A stretch of 64,000 nt of DNA from Mycobacterium nebraskense (GTDB taxonomy: Bacteria; Actinomycetota; Actinomycetes; Mycobacteriales; Mycobacteriaceae): NCBI RefSeq assembly GCF_002102255.1, contig NZ_LQPH01000171.1, forward strand, positions 62,001 to 126,000. Reading direction: 5' to 3'. The notes beneath the pieces are model-generated. The model was given only the letters and a program-made list of their open reading frames with translations, was not told the DNA's origin and did not search any database. The position numbers and the translations under genes were made by a program. Positions 41,968 to 50,539 of this stretch are shown in pieces (position 1 is the stretch's first letter; each line of letters starts with the position of its first letter).

Positions 41968-43122
41968 TCAGTGTTGCTCTGCCGGCATTTCGTCGTTGGC
42001 GCCCTTCAGGTTCTCTTCGACCTCGGCGTTCCAGTACTCGTTGGCGCGCGTGGTGTCCACCTCGATCTCGAAGCGTTCCACCATTTCCGGCTGGATGTCG
42101 GCAACGTCGACATAGAACTGCTGATACCAGCGGCGCAGTTGATAGACGGCGCCGTCCTCCTCGACCAGCAGCGGATTGTCGATGCGGGTCTTGTGCTTCC
42201 AGATCTCGACGTCCTGCAGGAAGCCCTTGCTGACGCCTTCGGTGAACACCCGCGACAGCTTGTCGGTCATCGCTTCGTCCATGCCCTTGGGCTTTTCGAC
42301 GATGACGCCCCACTGGAGGACGAACGAGTTCTGGGTCACCGGGTAATGGCAGTTGATCAGGATCGACTCGGCCTTATAGCCGCCGTAGCTGTTGTGCAGC
42401 CAGTTGATCATGAACGACGGCCCGAAGTAGGACGCCTCCGAGTCAAGGTGCGCCTCGCCATAGGAGGTGCCCAGGTCGCTGACGTCCGGCCGGCCCACGT
42501 TGTGCAGGTACTGCGAGGCGATGTGGCCCTCGAAAACGTTCTTGAAGTACGTCGGCAAACCGAAATGGATGTAGAAGAAGTGCGCCATGTCGGTGACGTT
42601 GTCGATGATGTCGCGGCAGTTCGACCCCTCGATGAGGATGCGGTTCCACCGCCATTCGGTCCACTCGTCGCTGGCCGCTTCCGGGATGTCGGGAATCCGG
42701 ACCGCGGGATCCGGCGGATTCTGTTCATGGTCGTGCCAGACGAACAGCAGGCCGCCGCGCACATCGGTCGTCCACGAGCGGGTGCGCGCCGTCTTGGGTG
42801 TGCGCTTGGCGTACGGCACCAGCTTGCAGCGGCCATCACCGCCCCAGCGCCAGTCGTGGAACGGGCAGGCCACCTCGTCGCCCTTGATGGTGCCCTCCGA
42901 CAGGTCGCCACCCATGTGCCGGCAATAGCCGTCCAGCACCTTCAGGTCCCCGTGCGAGTCGGCGAAAACCACCAGCTTGGTACCGAACGCCTCGACCGAG
43001 TGCGGCTTACCGTCCTGGAAGTCCTTCGCGACGCCCAGGCAATGCCAGCCCCGGGCGTACCTTGTCGGCAATGCGCCGGGATCGATCTCCCGGATGCCGA
43101 CCGCCTTGGTGTCGGTACTCAC
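41968..43122 (-). CDS. kshA: KshA, oxygenase of 3-ketosteroid 9alpha-hydroxylase
   Basis: 384 aa. Rieske ligands Cys67, His69, Cys86 and His89 (CRHMGGDL...CPFHDWRW); non-heme iron ligands His181, His186 and Asp304 with bridging Asp178 (NVTDMAHFFYIHF). It matches Rv3526. With the reductase KshB it hydroxylates C9 and, with KstD, opens ring B. GTG start with GGAGGTGA immediately upstream. A KstR box lies 31 bases upstream. Confidence 0.97.
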   Translation of the reverse strand: MSTDTKAVGIREIDPGALPTRYARGWHCLGVAKDFQDGKPHSVEAFGTKLVVFADSHGDLKVLDGYCRHMGGDLSEGTIKGDEVACPFHDWRWGGDGRCKLVPYAKRTPKTARTRSWTTDVRGGLLFVWHDHEQNPPDPAVRIPDIPEAASDEWTEWRWNRILIEGSNCRDIIDNVTDMAHFFYIHFGLPTYFKNVFEGHIASQYLHNVGRPDVSDLGTSYGEAHLDSEASYFGPSFMINWLHNSYGGYKAESILINCHYPVTQNSFVLQWGVIVEKPKGMDEAMTDKLSRVFTEGVSKGFLQDVEIWKHKTRIDNPLLVEEDGAVYQLRRWYQQFYVDVADIQPEMVERFEIEVDTTRANEYWNAEVEENLKGANDEMPAEQH

Positions 43123-43152
43123 CTGTCACCTCCAACTCACTGGCCCTCTAAC

Positions 43153-43166
43153 TAGAACACGTTACA
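43153..43166. promoter_or_regulatory. KstR operator between kshA and the gamma carbonic anhydrase gene
   Basis: TAGAACACGTTACA fits TnnAACnnGTTnnA; it is 31 bases before kshA and 83 before the divergent gene, so control of kshA is the clearer case. Confidence 0.9.
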
Positions 43167-43248
43167 GTTTTGCGGCGGTGGCGCGCAATGATGGCGAGTC
43201 TGGCTGGGCTTTCCCGCGACGCGTGCGCGCTCAGGGTATATCTAGACG

Positions 43249-43773
43249 ATGCCGCTGTTCGCTTTCGAGGGTCGGGCGCCGCGAGTCGATCCCACCGCAT
43301 TTGTGGCCCCGACCGCCACCCTGATCGGCGATGTTGTCGTCGAGGCCGGTGCATCGGTGTGGTTCAACACCGTGCTGCGCGGCGATTACGGGCCCATCGT
43401 GGTGCGCGAGGGCGCCAACGTGCAGGACGGGTCCGTGCTGCACGCGCCACCCGGCATCCCGGTCGACATCGGCCCGGGCGCCACCGTGGCGCACATGTGC
43501 TGCATTCACGGGGCGCACGTCGGATCCGAGGCCCTGATCGCCAACCACGCCACCGTTCTCGACGGCGCCGTGGTCGGCGCGCGCAGCCTGATCGCGGCGC
43601 ACTCGCTGGTGACGGCCGGCACCCAGATTCCGGCCGGCATGCTGGCGGTCGGCGCGCCGGCACAGATCAAGGGCCCGGTCGCCGGAACAGGCGCGGAAAT
43701 GTGGATCAAGGTGAATCCGCAGGCCTACCGCGAACTGGCTCAGCGGCACCTGGCCGGGCTCGAGCCGCTCTAG
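43249..43773 (+). CDS. Gamma-class carbonic anhydrase-like hexapeptide protein
   Basis: 174 aa left-handed beta-helix protein (hexapeptide repeats, VVVEAGASVWFNTVLRGDYGPIVVREGANVQDG) with three histidines in the zinc-binding places: LHAPPG, VAHMC and IHGAHVG. It matches Rv3525c. Whether it hydrates CO2 or acts as an acyltransferase-like or paaY-type thioesterase cannot be decided from sequence. Divergent from kshA; its end overlaps the SnoaL-like gene. Confidence 0.88.
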   Translation: MPLFAFEGRAPRVDPTAFVAPTATLIGDVVVEAGASVWFNTVLRGDYGPIVVREGANVQDGSVLHAPPGIPVDIGPGATVAHMCCIHGAHVGSEALIANHATVLDGAVVGARSLIAAHSLVTAGTQIPAGMLAVGAPAQIKGPVAGTGAEMWIKVNPQAYRELAQRHLAGLEPL

Positions 43774-44177
43774 ACCTTCCGGGCCGACGCGGCCGCGCGG
43801 TCCATCTCCCAATACGCACGCAGCGCGGTCAGCTTGCCCTCGTCGTTGGCCTTATAGGTGAAGACGCCTTCCGCGGTCACCTGGAAGTCGCCATGGGTGA
43901 TGAGGATGTGCCCGACGTTGGCTTCCTCGTTGCCGCACTGGTAGGTGTCGCGGAAGACGAACTCGATCCTGGTGGTGGGGGCGATGGCCTTGTCCCAGAA
44001 GGCCGAGATCGCGTCGCGGCCACGGTGTCCCTTGCCTTCCGGGTCGAAGGCCGACGGCCCGATCGGGTCCTCCACGATGGCGTCGTCGGCGAACACCGCC
44101 AGCCACGCTTCTTTGTCCCTGGCTATGACCGCCTCGCGGGAGCGCCGGCCGGCCTCGTGCGCGGGATGCTCGCTCAC
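43770..44177 (-). CDS. SnoaL-like (NTF2-fold) protein of the ltp3/ltp4 operon
   Basis: 135 aa from GTG 44177, overlapping the ltp3 stop as GTGA. The opening HEAGRRSREAVIARDKEAWLAVFADDAIVEDPIGPS and AFWDKAI are classic SnoaL/ketosteroid-isomerase-like features. No Tyr/Asp pair of steroid isomerases can be placed with certainty. As the last gene of the Rv3521-ltp4-ltp3 operon it may bind a steroid intermediate. H37Rv has a different gene (Rv3524) here. Confidence 0.8.
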   Translation of the reverse strand: MSEHPAHEAGRRSREAVIARDKEAWLAVFADDAIVEDPIGPSAFDPEGKGHRGRDAISAFWDKAIAPTTRIEFVFRDTYQCGNEEANVGHILITHGDFQVTAEGVFTYKANDEGKLTALRAYWEMDRAAASARKV

Positions 44178-45373
44178 GCGCCGACTTTTTCAGGCGTGGG
44201 CTTGTCCGCGCCGACCACCCACATGGAGTAGTACTGCGAGCCGCCGCCGTAGGCGTGCCCCAAGGCCTTGCGCGCGTTGGGAACCTGGTGATCTCCGCCC
44301 TTGCCCATCACCTGAATCGCCGCCTCGGCGAACCGAATCAGGCCCGAGGCGCCGATCGGGTTCGACGACAGCACACCGCCCGACGGATTGACCGGCAGCC
44401 GCCCGCCGATCGCCGTCTCGCCGGCTTCGGTGAGTTTCCAGCCCTCGCCCTCGGCGGCGAATCCCAGGTTTTCCAACCACATCGGCTCGAACCACGAGAA
44501 TGGCACGTAGATTTCCGCGGCGTCGATCTCGTCGATCGGGCTCTTGATGCCGGCCGCCTTCCACAGCGCGGCGGCCGCGTCGCGCCCGGCCTGTGGGCTG
44601 ACCTGGTCGCGACCCGAGAACTGCAGCGGCTCGGTGCGCAGCGCGGTCGCATGGATCCACGCCACCGGTTGTCCTTGCGCCAGACGGGCTTCGGCGGCCT
44701 CCTCGTTGCCGATCACGACCGCGGCGGCACCGTCGGAGGACGGGCAGGTCTCGTCGTACCGGATCGGGTCCCACAGCATCGGCGACTCCATCACCTTTTC
44801 AACGGTGATGTCGGGCTGATGCAGGTGAGCCAGCGGGTTGCGGGCGCCGTTGAGCCGGTCCTTGACCGCGACGATGGCACCGATGTTCAACGGTGCGCCC
44901 GAGCGGCGGATGTACGACCGCACGTGCGGGGCGAAATACCCACCCGCGCCCGCGCCCACCGGTTTGATGAAGGGGATCGGAATCGACAACGCCCACATCG
45001 CGTTTGACTCCGACTGCTTCTCCCAGGCCATCGCCAGCACCCGCCGATATTTACCGGATTGCACGAGGCTCGCGGCCACCACCGCGGTGGATCCGCCGAC
45101 CGAACCCGCGGTGTGCACCCGGATCAGCGGCTTGCCGGTGGCGCCCATGGCGTCGGCCATGAACAGCTCCGGCATCATGACGCCCTCGAAGAAGTCCGGG
45201 GCCTTGCCGACCACGACGGCATCGATGTCATCGAATGTCGAACCGGAGTCTTCCAGTGCACGGTCGATCGCCTCGCGCACCAAGCCGTTCATCGAAACGT
45301 CCTTGCGCTTGGCTACATACTTGGTCTGCCCGGTACCCAGTACCGCGGCGAGGTTTGGTCCTGCACCGGCCAT
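44174..45373 (-). CDS. ltp3: Ltp3, thiolase-like SCP-x-type protein
   Basis: 399 aa from ATG 45373, which overlaps the ltp4 stop (ATGA). Thiolase fold with VHTAGSVGGSTAVVAASLVQSG in place of the thiolase nucleophile loop, ISFSWFEP-like domain and GGVLSSNPIGASGLIRFAEA with an Asn-Pro-x-Gly rather than the usual GHP. It matches Rv3523. By analogy with Ltp2 it is a retro-aldolase or carboligase on steroid side chains; ltp3/ltp4 of rhodococci are linked to C24-branched sterols. Confidence 0.9.
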   Translation of the reverse strand: MAGAGPNLAAVLGTGQTKYVAKRKDVSMNGLVREAIDRALEDSGSTFDDIDAVVVGKAPDFFEGVMMPELFMADAMGATGKPLIRVHTAGSVGGSTAVVAASLVQSGKYRRVLAMAWEKQSESNAMWALSIPIPFIKPVGAGAGGYFAPHVRSYIRRSGAPLNIGAIVAVKDRLNGARNPLAHLHQPDITVEKVMESPMLWDPIRYDETCPSSDGAAAVVIGNEEAAEARLAQGQPVAWIHATALRTEPLQFSGRDQVSPQAGRDAAAALWKAAGIKSPIDEIDAAEIYVPFSWFEPMWLENLGFAAEGEGWKLTEAGETAIGGRLPVNPSGGVLSSNPIGASGLIRFAEAAIQVMGKGGDHQVPNARKALGHAYGGGSQYYSMWVVGADKPTPEKVGA

Positions 45374-46437
45374 CAGATCTTTCCTTCCATGACCGCGACC
45401 AGGTTCTGTTGCAGCGCGGGCCCGCTGGTGGCATGCGCGAGGACCCGCTCGGCGGACCCGTTCCAGATGTGTTGCGCCGCAAAGCCGATGCGCTCGAGCC
45501 CGGCGACGAACATGGGGTTGGCGGCCAGCGCGCCGCCGGACGGATTGACTTTGGTTTGCCCCGGTATCCGGATGGCCTCCGCGATGATCAGGTGCTGGTG
45601 GGTGAAGGGCGCGCAAATCTCTGCCACATCGAGGTTGTCGGTCCTGCCTCCCGTTGCCGCTTTGGCCGCCGCCCTAGTCGACGCGGAGTCGGTGAGATCG
45701 CGCGCGCCCAGCGACGGGGTTTCGATGCGGTGCTCGATTCCCGTGATCCAGGCGGGGTTTGCGCGCAACTCGCGCGCCCGGTCGCCGGCCGCGAGCACAA
45801 TGGCGGCGGCGCCGTCGGTGATGGGCGCGATGTCGTGGCGCCGCAGCGGCTCGGCGAAGAACGGCCTTTCGAGCAATTCCGCGACGCTGATGGCCGGCTC
45901 CACGGAGTCCACCCGGCGGGCATTCTCGAAGGAGTCGAACGCGACGCGCGCCATGTGCTCTTCGGTCCACTTATCTGTGTCGAGCCCGATGCGGGCTTGC
46001 AGCCCCGCCATCGACACCGAGTCCGGCCACAGCGGCGCGACGGTGTAGGGGTCGGTCTGCCGCGACAGGATCTGCCGCAGAATCCCGGCCGAGGACTTGC
46101 CGAAGCCGTACACCAGCGCGGTGTCGACCTCGCCGGTCAGGATCTTGATGTAGGCCTCGTAGAGGGCCCACGCCGCGTCCATCTCGACGTGCGATTCGTT
46201 GATCGGCGGAACGGCACCGATCGAGTCGATCGCCGAGATGAACGAAAACGCCCGACCGGCAAGGTAATCGGACGACCCCGAGCACCAGAAGCCGATATCG
46301 GCCTTGGTGATTCCGAGGTCCTCGTAGAGTTCGGCGAAGCACGGCATCAACATCTCGACGCCGTTGGTGGTGCCGTCGGTGCGGCGGACGTGTGGGGCGT
46401 GGGCGAAGCCGACAACCGCAACGTTGCGAGCGCTCAT
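45373..46437 (-). CDS. ltp4: Ltp4, thiolase-like SCP-x-type protein
   Basis: 354 aa, thiolase fold (Rv3522). Regions: VAVVGFAHAPHVRRTDGTTNG at the start, KILTGEVDTALVYGFGKSS, DVAEICAPFTHQHLIIAEAI and NPSGGALAANPMFVAGLERIG at the end, again with an Asn-Pro motif where thiolases have GHP. It is encoded between the DUF35 protein and Ltp3 with ATGA overlap to ltp3, suggesting a Ltp3/Ltp4/DUF35 complex. Confidence 0.9.
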   Translation of the reverse strand: MSARNVAVVGFAHAPHVRRTDGTTNGVEMLMPCFAELYEDLGITKADIGFWCSGSSDYLAGRAFSFISAIDSIGAVPPINESHVEMDAAWALYEAYIKILTGEVDTALVYGFGKSSAGILRQILSRQTDPYTVAPLWPDSVSMAGLQARIGLDTDKWTEEHMARVAFDSFENARRVDSVEPAISVAELLERPFFAEPLRRHDIAPITDGAAAIVLAAGDRARELRANPAWITGIEHRIETPSLGARDLTDSASTRAAAKAATGGRTDNLDVAEICAPFTHQHLIIAEAIRIPGQTKVNPSGGALAANPMFVAGLERIGFAAQHIWNGSAERVLAHATSGPALQQNLVAVMEGKI

Positions 46438-46452
46438 TTACAGGTATGCCCT

Positions 46453-47448
46453 TTACAGGTGGTGCTTGTAGGTGTCGTATTCGGCGTCGGGTTCCCCTGT
46501 CGGCCGGAAGTACTCGATGTTGTCGATGCCAAAGCCCCACTCCTCGCGGGGTTTCCACACCGCCTCCACCCGCATGCCCATCCGCACCTCGTGCGCGTCG
46601 ATGTCGGCGACCAGGTGCAGGAACGGGATGTCGGCCCCGTCGAGCAGCACGTAGGCCGCCACGTAGGGCGGTTTGATGCGCTGGCCCTGGAACGGGATGT
46701 TGATGATCGCGAACGTCGTGACCGTGCCCTTGTCGGGCAGCTCGACGAACTCGGTGGTGGGCTGGCCGGTCGCCGGGTCCGCGCCGTGCGGCGGGAAGTA
46801 GACCTTGCCGTTTTTGCCGGTGCGCGCGCCCAGTAGTTTGCCCTGCGCGATGGCGCGCAGGTAGGCGCTTTCCTCGTGGGAGGCGGTGTGCTGGATCGTC
46901 AGCGAGATCGGCGTGACGATCATGGTCACCGGGTCTTGTTCGCCCGCCGCATGTTCGGACACGGGTTCGGCTTCCCCGCCGAGCGCGAAGTAGGCGATGT
47001 CGGTGATGGCGCCGACCGGCTCGTCGGCCCAGTGCACGTGCACCCGCGAGCCGGTTTTGATGGCGCCGGGGCTGCCGGCGTCCACGGCGTGCATCAGTGG
47101 GGTGTCCGCGCCGTCGAGCTTGATCAGCGCCCAGGCGAACGGCCGGTCCAGCGGCTGACCCTCCAGCGGTTCGGGTTGCCACGTCCAGGAAACGACCGTG
47201 CCGACGCTCGACACCGGTACCATCTCGCCCAGCGGCTCGTAGGTAACCGGGTCATATTCCGCCGGTGGTACGTACACCCGGCCATCCGATCCGCGCACCC
47301 CCAGGACGTGGCGCTCACGCAGTGCGGTGAAGAATTTGCTTAGCGTGGGGCCGACCGAACGGGTGTAGTCGAAAGACAACGTCAGTGGCGCGGAGAGCGG
47401 TGGCTCATGGTGATCCGTCAAGGTCGGGCTGCTCGAGCTGGCTGTCAC
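46453..47448 (-). CDS. Double-DUF35 (OB-fold) protein, Rv3521 homologue
   Basis: 331 aa from GTG 47448; a farther start at 47484 would place the KstR box inside the gene. Two DUF35-like units in tandem: ALRERHVLGVRGSDGRVYVPP (about 55-75) and AIAQGKLLGARTGKNGKVYFPP (about 195-215), each followed by a beta-rich OB part ending in VHVHW or VEAVW. Neither has the zinc-ribbon cysteines of many DUF35 proteins. The family docks thiolase-like aldolases, so it is a likely partner of Ltp4 and Ltp3 encoded next. Confidence 0.87.
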   Translation of the reverse strand: MTASSSSPTLTDHHEPPLSAPLTLSFDYTRSVGPTLSKFFTALRERHVLGVRGSDGRVYVPPAEYDPVTYEPLGEMVPVSSVGTVVSWTWQPEPLEGQPLDRPFAWALIKLDGADTPLMHAVDAGSPGAIKTGSRVHVHWADEPVGAITDIAYFALGGEAEPVSEHAAGEQDPVTMIVTPISLTIQHTASHEESAYLRAIAQGKLLGARTGKNGKVYFPPHGADPATGQPTTEFVELPDKGTVTTFAIINIPFQGQRIKPPYVAAYVLLDGADIPFLHLVADIDAHEVRMGMRVEAVWKPREEWGFGIDNIEYFRPTGEPDAEYDTYKHHL

Positions 47449-47457
47449 GCCATCGAG

Positions 47458-47471
47458 TAGAACAGGTTCTA
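47458..47471. promoter_or_regulatory. KstR operator between the Rv3521 and Rv3520c homologues
   Basis: TAGAACAGGTTCTA fits TnnAACnnGTTnnA with an AG centre. It lies ten bases upstream of the Rv3521 start and 53 before the divergent gene. Confidence 0.9.
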
Positions 47472-47524
47472 AGAACGGTTTCAAATTTTTTGGTATCGGG
47501 ACGGCCTCGGAAGGGTCAGTGACT

Positions 47525-48556
47525 ATGAAGCTGGGGTTGCAGCTCGGGTATTGGGGCGCTCAGCCGCCTGAGAATCACGCGGAGCTCGTCGCGGCGGCCG
47601 AGGAAACCGGATTCGACGCCGTGTTCACGGCCGAGGCGTGGGGGTCCGACGCCTACACGCCGCTGGCCTGGTTGGGATCGTCGACGCACCGGCTCCGGCT
47701 CGGGACCTCGGTGATCCAGCTGTCCGCGCGCACCCCGACAGCGACCGCGATGGCCGCGCTGACGCTCGACCACCTGTCCGGGGGCCGGCACATCCTTGGG
47801 CTCGGCGTCTCCGGCCCGCAGGTAGTCGAGGGCTGGTACGGTCGGCCGTTCCCCAAGCCGCTGGCCCGCACTCGTGAGTACATCGACATCATGCGGCAGG
47901 TGTGGGCCCGGGAGAAGCCGGTGACCAGCGACGGTCCGCACTATCCGCTGCCGTTGACGGGCGAGGGCACGACCGGCCTGGGCAAGCCGCTCAAGCCCAT
48001 CACCCACCCGTTGCGTCCCGACATCCCGATCATGCTGGGGGCCGAGGGGCCGAAGAATGTGGCGCTGGCCGCCGAGATTTGCGACGGCTGGCTGCCCATC
48101 TTCTACACGCCGCGGATGGCGGATACCTACAACGAATGGCTCGACGAAGGGTTCGCGCGGCCAGGGGCGCGGCGCAGCCGCAAGGACTTCGAGATCTGCG
48201 CGACCGCGAACATCGTCATCACCGACGACCGCGCTGCAGCCTTCGCGGGCATGAAGCCCTATCTGGCCCTCTACATGGGCGGGATGGGCGCCGAGGACAC
48301 CAATTTCCACGCCGACGTGTACCGCCGGATGGGCTACGGCGACGTGGTCGACGACGTGACCAAGCTGTTCCGCAGCAACCAGAAGGACAAGGCCGCGACG
48401 ATCATCCCCGACGAGGTGGTCGACGACGCCGCGATCGTCGGCGATATCAACTACGTCCGTGAGCAGGTCAAGGTCTGGGAGGCCGCGGGTGTGACCATGA
48501 TGGTGGTCAACGGACGCAATGAGGCGCAGATCAGGGAGCTCGCCACGCTAATCTGA
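47525..48556 (+). CDS. LLM-class F420-dependent oxidoreductase (Rv3520c homologue)
   Basis: 343 aa. ATG 47525 is chosen because GGAAGGG lies nine bases upstream; GTG 47519 is only three bases from it. Luciferase-like TIM barrel: MKLGLQLGYWGAQPPENHAELVAAAEETGFDAVFTAEAWGSDAYTP at the start and HILGLGVSGPQVVEGWYGRPF for F420 binding. It matches Rv3520c. Substrate unknown; it may reduce or oxidise a steroid intermediate using F420. Confidence 0.9.
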   Translation: MKLGLQLGYWGAQPPENHAELVAAAEETGFDAVFTAEAWGSDAYTPLAWLGSSTHRLRLGTSVIQLSARTPTATAMAALTLDHLSGGRHILGLGVSGPQVVEGWYGRPFPKPLARTREYIDIMRQVWAREKPVTSDGPHYPLPLTGEGTTGLGKPLKPITHPLRPDIPIMLGAEGPKNVALAAEICDGWLPIFYTPRMADTYNEWLDEGFARPGARRSRKDFEICATANIVITDDRAAAFAGMKPYLALYMGGMGAEDTNFHADVYRRMGYGDVVDDVTKLFRSNQKDKAATIIPDEVVDDAAIVGDINYVREQVKVWEAAGVTMMVVNGRNEAQIRELATLI

Positions 48557-48575
48557 CCCGGTATTGCCCAACGAA

Positions 48576-48589
48576 TAGAACACGTTCTA
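48576..48589. promoter_or_regulatory. KstR operator upstream of the Rv3519 homologue
   Basis: TAGAACACGTTCTA, an ideal KstR box, lies ten bases before the ATG at 48600 and controls the Rv3519-cyp142 pair. Confidence 0.93.
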
Positions 48590-48599
48590 GATTGGCCCG

Positions 48600-49316
48600 A
48601 TGACAGCCTCGCAGCACACCATCGCGGGCACGGTACTCACGATGCCGGTGAAGATCCGCCAGGCAAATCAACACATGGCGATGTTCTCCGTCGACGCCGA
48701 TGCCGCGCAGCGGATGATCGATTACAGCGGCCTGCAGGTGTGCCGCTACCTTCCCGGCCGCGCGGTCGTGGTGCTGATGTTGATGCACTACATCGACGGC
48801 GACCTGGGCCAGTACCACGAGTTCGGTACCAGCGTGATGGTCAATCCGCCGGGTTCGAAGGCGAGCGGGCTTGGTGCCCTGCGGTCGGCCGGCGCTTTCA
48901 TCCACCACCTCCCCGTCGACCAGGCGTTCACCCTGGAGGCGGGAACCAAGATTTGGGGATATCCGAAAGTGATGGCGGACTTCAAGATTCGAGAGGGCCG
49001 TGAGTTCGGCTTCGACTGCAGTGTCGACGGGCAACTGGTGATCGGCATGGACTTTCGTCGCGGCCTGCCGATTCGGCTGACGCCGCGACAGCAGGCGCAG
49101 CGCAGCTACTCGCACCGCGACGGCATCACCCGCGAGACCGCGTTTGAGCACACGCTGGACGGTGTACGGACCCGGCTTGGCGGCGTGCGCGTCCGGCTGG
49201 GCGATCATCTTTACGCGAAAGAGCTTGCATCGCTTGGTCTTCCGAAGCGCGCGATGCTGTCCAGCTCTGCTGATCAGGTGCAGATGACATTCGGCGATGC
49301 CCAGGAGATCTCATGA
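48600..49316 (+). CDS. Acetoacetate-decarboxylase-like protein (Rv3519 homologue)
   Basis: 238 aa. The ADC-like fold is indicated by GRAVVVLMLMHYIDGDLGQYHEFGTSVMV, LEAGTKIWGYPKVMADFKI and a beta-rich body. It matches Rv3519. The Schiff-base lysine of true acetoacetate decarboxylase cannot be assigned here, so the activity is uncertain. The stop overlaps the cyp142 ATG as ATGA, so both are made together under KstR. Confidence 0.85.
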   Translation: MTASQHTIAGTVLTMPVKIRQANQHMAMFSVDADAAQRMIDYSGLQVCRYLPGRAVVVLMLMHYIDGDLGQYHEFGTSVMVNPPGSKASGLGALRSAGAFIHHLPVDQAFTLEAGTKIWGYPKVMADFKIREGREFGFDCSVDGQLVIGMDFRRGLPIRLTPRQQAQRSYSHRDGITRETAFEHTLDGVRTRLGGVRVRLGDHLYAKELASLGLPKRAMLSSSADQVQMTFGDAQEIS

Positions 49317-50506
49317 CCATGACCAAACCAGACGTCGACCTGACGGACGGGACTTTCTACGCCGGCGACTCTCGGCCCATCTACAAGTGGATGCGCGAGA
49401 ACGAGCCGGTCTTTCGGGACCGCAACGGCTTGGCCGCGGCGTCGACGTATCAGGCCGTGATCGAGGCCGAGCGCAACCCCGAGCTGTTCTCGAATGCTGG
49501 CGGCATCCGCCCCGACCAGCCGGGGGTCGAGATGATGATCGAGATGGACGATCCGCAGCATCTGTTGCGCCGCAAGCTCGTCAACTCCGGCTTCACCCGT
49601 AAGCGCGTCAAAGACCTGGAGCCCTCGATCACCTCGCTGTGCGACACGCTGATCGACGCGGTGTGCGAGCGCGGCGAGTGTGACTTCGTCTGGGACCTGG
49701 CGGCGCCCCTGCCGATGGCGGTCATCGGCGACATGCTCGGCGTGCGCCCCGAGGAACGCACGATGTTCCTCAAGTGGTCCGACGACCTGGTCGGCGCGTT
49801 GAGCAGCACCGCGGCCGAAGCGGATGTCCAGGTAACGATGGATGCCTTCGCCGCTTACAGCCAATACATGATGGGGATGATCGAGGCCCGCAAGAAGGAA
49901 CCGACCGACGACCTGGTCAGCGTCCTCGTGCACGCGGAGGTCGAGGGCTCACGGCTCGAGGACCACCAGATCGTCACCGAGGTGCTGCTGCTGCTGATTG
50001 GAGGCGACGAGACCACGCGGCACACGCTGTCCGGCGGTACCCGACAGCTGGTGCTGCACCCCGATCAGCACAAGCGTCTGGCGAGTGATCTCAGCTTGTT
50101 GCCCAACGCGATTGAAGAGATGCTCCGCTGGACCGCGCCGGTGAAGAACATGGCACGCACGATCACCGCCGACACCGAATTCCACGGCACCCAGCTGCAC
50201 CAGGGCGAGAAGATGATCCTGCTGTTCGAGTCGGCGAACTTCGACGAGAAGGTCTTCGACGACCCGGAAACCTTCAACATCGAGCGCTACCCGAACAACC
50301 ACCTCGCGTTCGGCTTCGGCACGCACTTCTGTCTCGGCAACCAGCTCGCCCGTCTGGAGCTGTCGATCATGCAGACGCGCCTGTTGCAACGCCTGCCGGA
50401 CATGCGGCTGGCCTCGGACGCCGACCTGCCCCTACGGCCGGCCAACTTCGTGTCCGGCCTGGAGAAGATGCCGGTGGCGTTCACGCCAAGCGCGCCGCTG
50501 GGCTAA
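49313..50506 (+). CDS. cyp142: CYP142, steroid C26-monooxygenase
   Basis: 397 aa cytochrome P450 (Rv3518c). I-helix LIGGDETTRHT, ExxR in IEEMLRWTAP and heme loop FGFGTHFCLGNQLAR with Cys at about 340. It oxidises cholesterol/cholestenone at C26 with stereochemistry opposite to CYP125 and can stand in for it. ATGA overlap with the Rv3519 homologue. An unusual nested inverted repeat follows its stop. Confidence 0.95.
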   Translation: MTMTKPDVDLTDGTFYAGDSRPIYKWMRENEPVFRDRNGLAAASTYQAVIEAERNPELFSNAGGIRPDQPGVEMMIEMDDPQHLLRRKLVNSGFTRKRVKDLEPSITSLCDTLIDAVCERGECDFVWDLAAPLPMAVIGDMLGVRPEERTMFLKWSDDLVGALSSTAAEADVQVTMDAFAAYSQYMMGMIEARKKEPTDDLVSVLVHAEVEGSRLEDHQIVTEVLLLLIGGDETTRHTLSGGTRQLVLHPDQHKRLASDLSLLPNAIEEMLRWTAPVKNMARTITADTEFHGTQLHQGEKMILLFESANFDEKVFDDPETFNIERYPNNHLAFGFGTHFCLGNQLARLELSIMQTRLLQRLPDMRLASDADLPLRPANFVSGLEKMPVAFTPSAPLG

Positions 50507-50539
50507 GCGCCCCTCCTGCGCTCGCCGCCGCGGGGGCCA

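Noticed and set aside
45235..46836. Plus-strand frame of 533 codons opposite ltp3, ltp4 and the DUF35 gene
   Set aside because: Crosses three coupled genes with recognised folds; its protein has no recognisable motif.
24627..50506. cyp125 and cyp142 as a recent duplication
   Set aside because: The proteins differ throughout and both are known, distinct families in this locus.
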